Assembly: GCA_949987565.1 (NCBI GenBank)
Contig: OX465105.1
Span: 17,138,137 to 17,202,136 of the forward strand
DNA from: Luidia sarsii
Taxonomy: Eukaryota; Echinodermata; Asteroidea; Paxillosida; Luidiidae
Reading direction: 5' to 3'
DNA: 64,000 nucleotides
Of the stretch, positions 24,838-34,800 are shown piece after piece. Position 1 is the first letter of the stretch; each line of letters begins with the position of its first letter. The notes below the pieces were generated by a model that saw nothing but the letters and a program-made list of their open reading frames with translations, searched no databases and had not been told where the DNA came from. Both the position numbers and the translations under genes were made by a program.

Positions 24838-27038
24838 GCTCTCTCTCTCTCTCGTTCTCCCCCATCTTCCCCCCGTCCACCCTTTCCCGTCCTATCTTTC
24901 CTCGATTAAGCCGCGTGATGTGAGAGAGAGGGGAGAGAGCGCGCGGGCACTGCCATCTCGGAAAATACCCGCAAGCCACGGACTCTATCGGGAGCCCCTC
25001 CTTGATTACAATGTACACGCCGGATGATACCGTGACGAGCGTCGGTTAAACAGCTCGCGGGGTGGGTGGGGGTAGGGGTGGGGAGGGGAGAGGGGGAAGC
25101 CGCCCGGCCCTCTTCTATAACCCCTCTTCCCTCGGCCCTTCCCTCCTTCCCTCCTTCCTTCTCTCCTTCCCTCCTTCCTTCCTTCCTTCCTTCCTTAACC
25201 CGCATCCTTCCTTCCCGTGTCCCCGGGATGGCTTGCCACTTCAAGTTACACTCGATTCCCTCCGTTGTCTTGGTTCGTCTTTCCCGTTTTCCCCCCTCTG
25301 GTTATACGGTCGTCGGTCTTTCCTACCGCAGCCCCTTCAGCCTCGACCGCCCCTCGCCGCCCAGCCCCACCCTGCGCGCTCCCCCCGTCAGTCTCCAGAG
25401 ACGGTGGGCTACTTTCTCCGGGAGGGGGGAGGGAGCTCTGTGTACCGTGGCAGGACGGACGGAAGGGGAAGAGGGGAGTGGGGACACGGATCACTTTTAG
25501 CCCTCGGGGGTTTAACTTCGACATGACCACGCTCACGGCACGCTGACTTCTCATCTCTCCCTCTCTCCTGCCACTCTGCCTGGCCGTCTCTCTTTCTCTC
25601 ACTCCCGTTGGCTGATGATAGAGCCCGCTAACTGCCGACCGCGGAAATCCGATCGTGCTGGATCGATAACGAGGCCAGGGAGTTCCGCTGACGAAAATGG
25701 CTACAAATTGATTTAACGACTGTTGGAAAAGGAATGAAACATCCAAAAACGTGTTTGTTTTTCGCTTTTATTGATAGTATATCCACCATGTCATTGACTT
25801 TTTTATTTGCTACATGCATTGCATCTTTTGTCTATTTTCTGGCGTGTTTTTGCTTTCCGTTCCCCCATGATTGTCGTATTTCGTCTTTCGTGACATCTCG
25901 TCTTTTCTCGTCTTGTCTCACACTGTCTTGGCTTCTCTCGTCTTCTCTCGGTTAGAGTTTCCGGCACTTTTCAGTGCCACACACTCCTTTTCAGAAGACA
26001 TGTTACACGCGCGGCGTCAACGTAAACCTTTCAACTTATCTTGTCTTGTCATGTCTCTTCTTGTCTCGCCGTGCCTCGTCTTGTCTCGTCTTGCCTCATC
26101 TGTTCTCGTATTTTCTCGTTTCGCCGTGTGCCGTTATCAAAGCATCTGATATCGGCCCGACTATCCCAGTCTCACCCGGTCTATGATCATCTCTCTCGCC
26201 TTATCTTCATTCTGACTCCTCGCATCTCGCCCGTTCTCGTCTCATCTCGTCTGCCCCTCCTCCAATCCCGCCTCCTCTTCACTATAATAGTCTCGTCTCT
26301 TCTCGTCCGAATTCATCCGATCTCGTCCTGTCTCGTCTCGTCTCTAATCCCAATAGATTAGAGACGACAGCGTAAGCCACGACAAAAACAAAGCGAGATG
26401 GGAGAGCGGAAAGCAACACCACGCCAGAAACAAACAAAAAAATCTAATGCAATAGTAAAATAACATTTGTAATAATTAAAAGCCATTACGCGGTGAATAT
26501 ACTACCAATAAAAGCAAGGTGGCCCAGCCCGACCACTGCCCCCTCCTCCTCTCCCCAGTTTCACATCGTCTCGTTGGCTTCCCTCTCCTCTCTTCTCCAG
26601 TTTCTGCGAATCTGCGTCCCTTTTGTCTGAAATCGCCCATTGCGTGTCCGCTACCGCCTCCATCTTGACCGGTCCGTGACAAGCCAGCCTGTCGTAATTG
26701 CCCGTGTGTCCTATACCCTTCCAGTGCTCCCCCTCCCCCTGTTTTGTCTTTCCACCCCAACCAGCCCTCTAACCATTTCCTTTCCTCATCGTCATCCATC
26801 CCCTCGGCCCCATCCGTCTCCATTTCTCTTGCATTATTCCATTCTCTCCTCGACCGCATCATCCATTTCTTCTCCCCCGTCTCCCTCGGTCTCTTTCTCC
26901 TCCCCTCTCCCGCACACCCCCACTCTCTGTCTCCCTCCCTCTCTGTCTCCCCCCCCCCCCTCTCTCTCTCCCTTCCTCCCTCTCTTCCACCTCCCTCCCC
27001 TCTCTCTCGTTCTCTCCAACTCTCTCTGTCTGTCTCTC

Positions 27039-27069
<31 letters not shown>

Positions 27070-27341
27070 CCCTCTCTCTCTCTCCCCCTCTCTCTCTATC
27101 TCTCTCTCTCCCCCCTCCCTCTCTCTCTCCCCTCTCTCTCCTCCCTCTCCCTCTCCATCTCTCTCCCCTCTTTCTCTCTCCCTCCCTCTCTCTTTCTCTC
27201 TCTCTATCTCTCTCTCTCTTTCTCTCTCTCTCTCTCCCCCTCTTTCTCCCCCCTCTCTCTCCTCTCTTTCTCTATTTCTCTATTTCTCTCTTTCTCTCTC
27301 TCTCTCTATCTCTCTATCTATCTATCTCTCTTTCTCCCCCT

Positions 27342-27389
<48 letters not shown>

Positions 27390-27429
27390 TCTCTCTCCCC
27401 CCCCCCTCCCCCTCTCTCTCTCTCTCTCC

Positions 27430-27486
<57 letters not shown>

Positions 27487-29092
27487 CCCCTCCCCCTCTC
27501 TCTCTCCCCCTCCCTCTCTCTCTCTCCCTCCAAACCTGTCACGCCCGACCGGACGCATCTTCGCCAAGTTATGAATATTGATACACGTTAATTGAGATCT
27601 GATAATCCCTCCAGAGCTGGCTCGGCTCGGCTTGCGTTTCCCCCCTCCTCCTCCTCCCCTTCTCCCGTCCCTTCGGTCCCTCGGTCCCCCGATAGACCCG
27701 AGTATCCCCACCACCACCACCACCACCACAGTCGGCCTGGGACGGGTCGGGCGACCCGGGGAATAATTTGGCCCGCTGCTCTGCGAGTATCACTGGCCCT
27801 GGAATAACAGGGTGTTTTCTAGAGGGGCGCCGGTCCCGTGCAATCCCCGTCCTTAGGTTATCGGGGGAGTTTGTTCGTACAATTAAACCCTTGTATGGGG
27901 GATGGACATGTACTTGATTCGCAATCAGTTCGCATGCATGTGTGGCCCATTGAATGCGTTACGCATGCCTAGGTATTAACAATGATAATAATTTTGAACC
28001 AAAGCGGGAAACAAAAACATAATGTGCGCTACTCTAACGATAGGGGGAGCGTTTTGGGTCCTCCCTAAGTAATCACTCCCTTTCATTATTTCTGTTGGTA
28101 TAATGACAATATTATTGGAAGTAAGAGGAGTAAAGTGTGCGTATGCACTGTCACGAAACCCCCTGGGTGTTCACGAACCGTGTTTTACTTCAATGTTATG
28201 TGAATGCTTGCTTTATGATCGAGACTAATGAGACTGGTTCATTCTTGAAAGCTGCACGGGCGTTAGGTCGGTCTCTTTGTTGAGGGGTTACGTCATTTTT
28301 TTCCATTTTTTTTTTTTTTGGGGGGGGGCGAGGGCGTTCAACTCTGGCCCAGTCCCACAGCTAGCCGCACTCTACAAGGGGTTCTCCCACAGGCAGGTTG
28401 GATATAGGGTGCCAGATGCAATGTGGTGGAGAGGGGAGGGGGGCCAGACAATAAGCCTTCAGCATGGTGTGGCCATCTTTGTTTTCCTCTCCATATCCGA
28501 AGCATACCGTAGTCTGGCACCCTTTCCGTGACGTCGAGTTTTGGCATTGGTTACCGCACGGCATAACGGGGCAGTTGACGAAATGGCGTCACGGCGCACA
28601 AGCGAGGCCTATCATCAGAACCACGGCTTTGGCTCGGGCTCGGGCGCCCTCAAGAGTTTGCAATGCGTCGGCCAATCACAATGCCCGGAAATACGTCGAC
28701 CCTTTCCAGGTGTGCATTGAACATGCCCTCATTCTAGCCCTGAGGACGTTCGTATTTCGACGTATTTCGTCAGCCACGCCGAGCTGATTCCAGACCTCAG
28801 GACTTGGTTTCGAAAAAATGTTATGAATCTACATCCACTGATTTTTAAATCACTACCGGAAATAGTGAACTGAATACATTTTGCCATAGTTAAATCTGTC
28901 TTCTATATTAGCCGTGTAATCCGCGGGCCCTTTAAGTTTGTGTGATGAAAATGTATGGAGCCCCAGAAGTGCCTTTACGAGTTTGTTTTCTACTTAAAAT
29001 TCAAGGCGGAGATAACGAGCGTCGCTGTTCATCTCCTCCTTTCTGCTTGACTACCCATTAATTGTATGCGCCCATTTTCATCGTTCTTTTTC

Positions 29093-29130
<38 letters not shown>

Positions 29131-29575
29131 GTGCTGATTTGCAGATCACCCAGCTGAAGATTGATCACAACCCGTTTGCTAAAGGTTTTCGTGACAACGG
29201 GATGGCACGCAAGTACGTTAACATCGACCCTCTATTCTTTTAAACCGCACGTTCGGTCAGTAATGTGTCACCATTATTTCAGCCAGGATTATGTTGGTAT
29301 TTTCTTTTTGTCGGGGGTGGGGGTTAATAGCGCTAGCCCCAGGGGGTCTTTAATGGGACTCCGTCCCTGGTTCGCATCCAACTGAACCAGGGCGGCGGTC
29401 TCGCGGCATCTCACGTGATTTCACGCACGGTCGAGCGCTAATGTGGCACCAGTCTCGCCGTGCTACGATCGGCGGGGTGGTCGTTCTCTCACCTAGCCTG
29501 TTTTGTGGAAGAGAGAGAGAGGGGGAGGGAGGGAGGGAGGGAGGGGAGACAGTGGGGAGGGGGTCGGGGTTGGCA

Positions 29576-29649
<74 letters not shown>

Positions 29650-31561
29650 GCAGGGCAAACCTACAGCTCGGATGTATACGCTCCGATAGTGTTCAGGTAG
29701 TTTAGAGATTACTCGTGGACGAACAGCCGTCTGACACCGGCTAGGTGTCGCCAGCAAGTGTTAGCCCCGGCTGGGGTTGGAAGGTGTTTAACGCCGACTA
29801 TCACAGCCGATATTATTTGCTTGCAGACAACATAACGCATAATAGATCCACTGGACTATGCAGTTTGACAAGATGAGGTCGGTGTACAAAATGCCTGGCC
29901 GATATCGTTTAAAGATGCAATTTTATGCACCTTGTCTATGTACACTCATGCATCATTCACTTTGTACGGCCTCTTTATTTATGTCCGGTTGTGACGATAG
30001 CGTATCGTTTGGCAACGTTGGAATACATTGAGTGTTAATGGAACTGAATTGGATTAACACAAATCCAATTGAATCGCATTGAATCGAATTCAAATCAAGA
30101 TCAATTGGACAGCAGCAGTTCTGTTAGATCTAACTCTAAAATGTGATTTTGGAAAATGGCGGAGAAAACATTGACTGGACCGGGACTTGAACCCGAGACC
30201 TCTGGTTTTGCGTACCCAGAGGTTTAATACGCAAAACCAGAGGTCTCGGGTTCGAGTCCCGTTCCAGTCAAAGTTTTCTTCAGTTCAGTTGTTCCTTTAT
30301 TTTGTTTGATCTAAAAATGTGATGGATACATTTCTCCATTGAGGGAGAAGCAACACAATGTACGTGGAAATTTCGGCAAATTTTTTGGCTTTTTTGAGGA
30401 CAGAGCGTAAGACAATCTGGATCGTTGTGACATGGGGCCAATAGAGCCGCTTAGGCGTCAAAATGTGCTTAAGCGCAAAAACTCATGAGCCACAGGATCC
30501 CCTTGCCAACCCAAACTTCACCTTTGTTTCACGCTACGTAAAGAAGAGTCGAACACAAGTCAAAAGCAATGGACTTCACATCGCAGTGCAGTTTGAAATC
30601 CTGCTTATACGAGGAAGACCTCTTCTGCTTAGCAGATTTTCACGCTTAAGCGGCTCTATGAAATTGGGCCCTGACCAAATCCCGGGCACGGTAGATCCTG
30701 ACTGTGTTCTCATGTTTTGTGGTGCCTGTACAGGGGGTCGCGGCTAGCCCTGAAGAGGACAACCTCGACAAAGATTGAGGACCTCGACGACAAAAGAGGT
30801 AAGCCTTCGAGAGAGAGAATCCCCGTATCCATCCCCCGTGCGTGCAACACACGGCCATATCACAGGCGGATGCGCGTGCAGCTATACCCATCCTATACAA
30901 GACATGCATATTTGGCACGTTCAACTCGGACCCCCGTCTCGTCCGTGTCGAAAGTCGTACCCGGGCCTCGAAAACATGACGGTACTGCACGCAGGCATGC
31001 ATACATGCATGCCTGCGTGCATGCATAAGCCTGTGTGTGCTTATAGTTGCTCCGGCAAAGGAGACACTCTGGATGTCTTCAAAGAAATGCTGAAGTGAAT
31101 CTGCAGCGATCCCTGTATCACGAAATCGACGCAGTGTATACTTGGAGACAAATGGGTCACCTTTTAGGAACACCAACGGCACCTTTCGCTCTTTTAACTC
31201 TATGAACGCCGCCATTGCACAGTAGGCCTAGTTGGTAGTTTTTTTGTTTTTTTTCAAGAGCCACATAATCATCCACATTTGGAGAAGGGCGCGCTGTCCC
31301 GGTGTGTGATTTCGATATTGACTGCGAAAAGTCCAGGCAACGGGAATGTCTTGCTGTCGGCTAAGGTGTTTCCGAGACTCGAGCGGGTCCCGACCCACCT
31401 ATCCGTCTCGCGGTTCCGAGGGGTAGTCTCTTGCAGTCTGAGAGAATGAGATGGGTAGAGAGAGAGAGAGATGTGAGAGAGAGAGATGTGAGAGAGAGGG
31501 GAGGGAGGGGGAGAGAGAGAGAGAAAGAGAGAGATGTAAGAGAGAGAGAGGGGAGGGAGGG

Positions 31562-31594
<33 letters not shown>

Positions 31595-31731
31595 GGGGGA
31601 GGGAGAGAGAGGGAGAGAGACGGGGAGGGAGAGAGAAATATAGGGGAGAAAGATGAAGAGAGGGGAGAGAGAGAGAAAGAGAGAGAGGAGAGAGAGAGGG
31701 AGAGAGAAAGAGAGAGAAAGAGAGGAGGGAG

Positions 31732-31765
<34 letters not shown>

Positions 31766-31844
31766 GGGGAGAGAGAGAGAAAGAGGGGAGAGAGATGGAG
31801 AGAGAGGGAGAGAGTGACAGAGAGTGAAAGAGAGAGGGAGAGAG

Positions 31845-31885
<41 letters not shown>

Positions 31886-34800
31886 GATAGAGGAGAGAGA
31901 GGGGGAGAGAGGGGGAGAGAAAAAGAGAGAGAGGAAGAGAGGGGAGAGAGGGAGGGGGAGAGAGGGAGGGGGAAAGGGAGAGATAGACGGAGAGAAAGAG
32001 GAGAAAACAAACCAGGGTGACTCCTGGGCAGTCAAGCATACATGGGTTTGTCTGTGGACGAGGGGGAGGGCAAGGGGCTATTTTTACGTGTGATGGATCG
32101 CAAATGTTCCCGGACCGGCATCATTTGCTTTTCGGGGTTGAGGGAGCGGGCTGTTACCGGATAGTTGCCGGCTTAATTGCGGCATTAGACATTCCGCCGG
32201 CGCGTTGCCCATGCCGAATGATCGTATTAAGGAGGACGAGACAGTTGGGGTGTGTGTGCGTGTGTGTGTCCAGGAACAAGGGCATGGAGAGACGAGAGAG
32301 ACAGACAGGGGATGGGGATGGAGATGGAAGGGGTGGAAGGGAGAGAGAAAAAAGACTTGGAGACAAAAGAGAGGGAGAGGAAGGCAGAGAGAGACAGAGA
32401 AAGAGGAGAGGGGGAGAGACATATGGAGAGAAGAGGTGGGAGACAAAATATACCGAAAGAGGGACACAGAAAGAGGCGGATCAGACAGAGAGAACGAGAG
32501 AGAGAAATAGAAGCAGATAGACAGAGACGAACAGACATATATGGGAGGTGAGAGAGAGACAGATAAATATAGCAAATCCGAGAGACAGAAAGAGAAACAC
32601 AGACAGTCATGGAAGGCTGGCAGACACAGAGACGGGGAGACAAAGAGAAGAGAGATACACAGAGACAGAGAGGGGGAAACAAAGAGAAGAGAGATACAGA
32701 GAGACAGAGAGGGGGAGACAAAGAGAAGAGAGATACAGAGAGACAGAGAGGGGAAGACAAAGAGAAGAGAGATACAGAGAGACAGAGACGGGGAGACAAA
32801 GAGAAGAGAGAGACAGAGAGACAGAGAGACGGGGACGGACAGGCCTGGGAGACATGGATATCAGGAGGCATGGATACAGGGAGACAGGAAGACAAAGAGA
32901 CAGAGACAGGGAGACAGAGGCAGATAGAGACAGGAGACGGGACAGAAGTTGAGAAATGAATCGGACTCGTGTTTGAAATATTCACCGGAAATGATCAACG
33001 ACAGAAACACACAGAGATAGAGGTAGGGAGACAGAAAGAGAGATACAGAGTAAGAGTCTTAGAGAGAGACCCCTCAAGCTCCACCAACCCCCCTCCCCTC
33101 CCCTCCCCTCCCCTCCCCTCCAGCATGCCCACCGATGCGGCAAAAATATAATCTACGGGCACGCTGCTCCGTGCTGGCCAAGGCAGTCTGAGCGATATCT
33201 CATGTGCCTGACTGCCGTGACGAACATATCCCCCCCGTCAGCATCCCATAAACTCGCTCTTCATGTCTCCATCTTCTCTTTCCCCTCCTCTCCCTCTTCT
33301 TCCTCCTCCTCCTCCACCTCCTCCTCCTCTACCTCCACCTCCTCCTCCACCTCATCCTCCCCCTCCTCCTCCTCCTCATCCTCCTCATCCTCCTCCCCTT
33401 CTCCTCCTCATCCTGCCCTTCCTTCTCCTTCTCCTCCTTCGTCTTCTGTCTCATGCCATCGGTCGACTCGCTCGTTCGGCTCGCTCGCTTGCTTGCTTAC
33501 CGTGCATGCACCCTCGCCCCGCATCTAAATTTCATAGAATATTAAATGAGATATCAATTTTTTATCAGCGTCAGGTGTGTCCGCTCGTCGCCGTCGTAAT
33601 TTCATCAGTTAACCACTTTCTCTCCTTCGGCTTTGGCAGTGCGGAAGAACCCAACTCCCCTCCCGTCTACCCCCCCCCCCCATCCGACCACCACCTTCAC
33701 CCCCTCCTTGCTTTGCCCTCCGTGCACTAACCCTCTCCCTCTCCCCCATGCCCCCCTGCCCCCACCTTTTTCCCCTTCGCCGCCCCCTCTTTGCGCGGCG
33801 AGAAATTCCGAGCGCCGGGGTGCAAAGGAACAAGAGCGGGGCCCCCTCTTCTATTAACTGGCGGGCGAAGAGAAACATGTTTCCCCAAACGGCAGGCTCC
33901 AATTCTGACGCGGCCCGAGTTGCCATTTCGCATGTCGTGTGTGTGGGGGTTTTTTTCTTTCAAATTTTCTTCTTCTTCTTCATATTTTCTTGTTCTTCTT
34001 CATATTTTCTTGTTCTTCTTCATATTTTCTCTTCCTGCTCATGCTCCTGCTCCTCCTGCTCCTCCTCCTGCTCCTGCTCCTGCTCCTTCTCCTGCTCCTG
34101 CTCCTCCTCCTCCTCCTCCTCCTCCTCCTCCTCCTCCTCCTCCTCCTCCTCCTCCTCCTCCTCCTCCTCCTCCTCCTCCTCCTCCTCCTCCTCCTTCTCC
34201 TCCTCCTCCTCCTCCTCCTCCTCCTTCTTCTTTCTCCTTATTCCTCATCTCCTCCTCTTGCTCCTCTGCCTTATTCTTCTCTTTTCTTCTTTTTCTCCTC
34301 CTCTTCATCCTTATTCTTCTTTCTTCTTCTTCTTCGTCTTCTTCTTCTTATTCTTCTTCTTATTATTATTCTTATTCTTCTTCTTCTTCTTCTTCTTCCT
34401 CTTCTCCTTCCTCTCCCTCGTCCTGGTAACGGGGCCAATAAAAAGGACCGTAGGCCAATTACCGCTGAGACAAGTGGTGCTGTATGAGTTGAGGCGGGGA
34501 GGGAGGGAAGTATAGATGTAAAGGGGTAGAGATCGCCGCTTGGCTTGAGGGGTGAGGGGACATGGTGGTGGTGGTAGTGGCGGTGGTGATGGTGGGGACG
34601 GGGGGTTACGCAACGACCTGCACCCCCGTGGGCGCTCCCCGTGTTGCCTGGTGTCGCCGATCACACCCTTTCGTCGCTGCCCTCCGAGTCATTTTCACAG
34701 TTGTCTGTCTTTCCTCATCAGTTCCGATAATTGGGGACGAGTAAATGATTGAACGAGGCAGGCGGGGAAGGGGGGAGTGCATCCTTGCCCGCATCCCGTC

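Larger units (their letters stand above)
20222..29144 (+). other. T-box intron (8.9 kb), repeat-rich
   Basis: No independent gene is visible. Contents: a pair of about 540-bp direct repeats (20867-21408 and 26229-26759); CT runs at 22500-22540 and 22795-22870; GTGGGTGGAT minisatellite 23259-23765; a Penelope-end-like segment at about 23945-24000; CT block 24500-24870; CCTT repeat 25135-25200; TCTCG-type repeat 25890-26150; CT block 26870-27535; half MITE at about 28646; CT run 29097-29126. The stretch 27.7-28.6 kb is mixed unique sequence in which I see nothing. Confidence 0.8.
29213..30733 (+). other. T-box intron (1.5 kb)
   Basis: Contains the GGCT tetranucleotide array (29571-29650) and an inverted tRNA-like SINE pair (30172-30270). 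The remainder is AT-rich unique sequence without supportable features. Confidence 0.75.

Noticed and set aside
20867..26759. LTR retrotransposon formed by the 540-bp direct repeats
   Set aside because: There is no gag/pol between them, no TG...CA ends, no primer-binding site and no target duplication.
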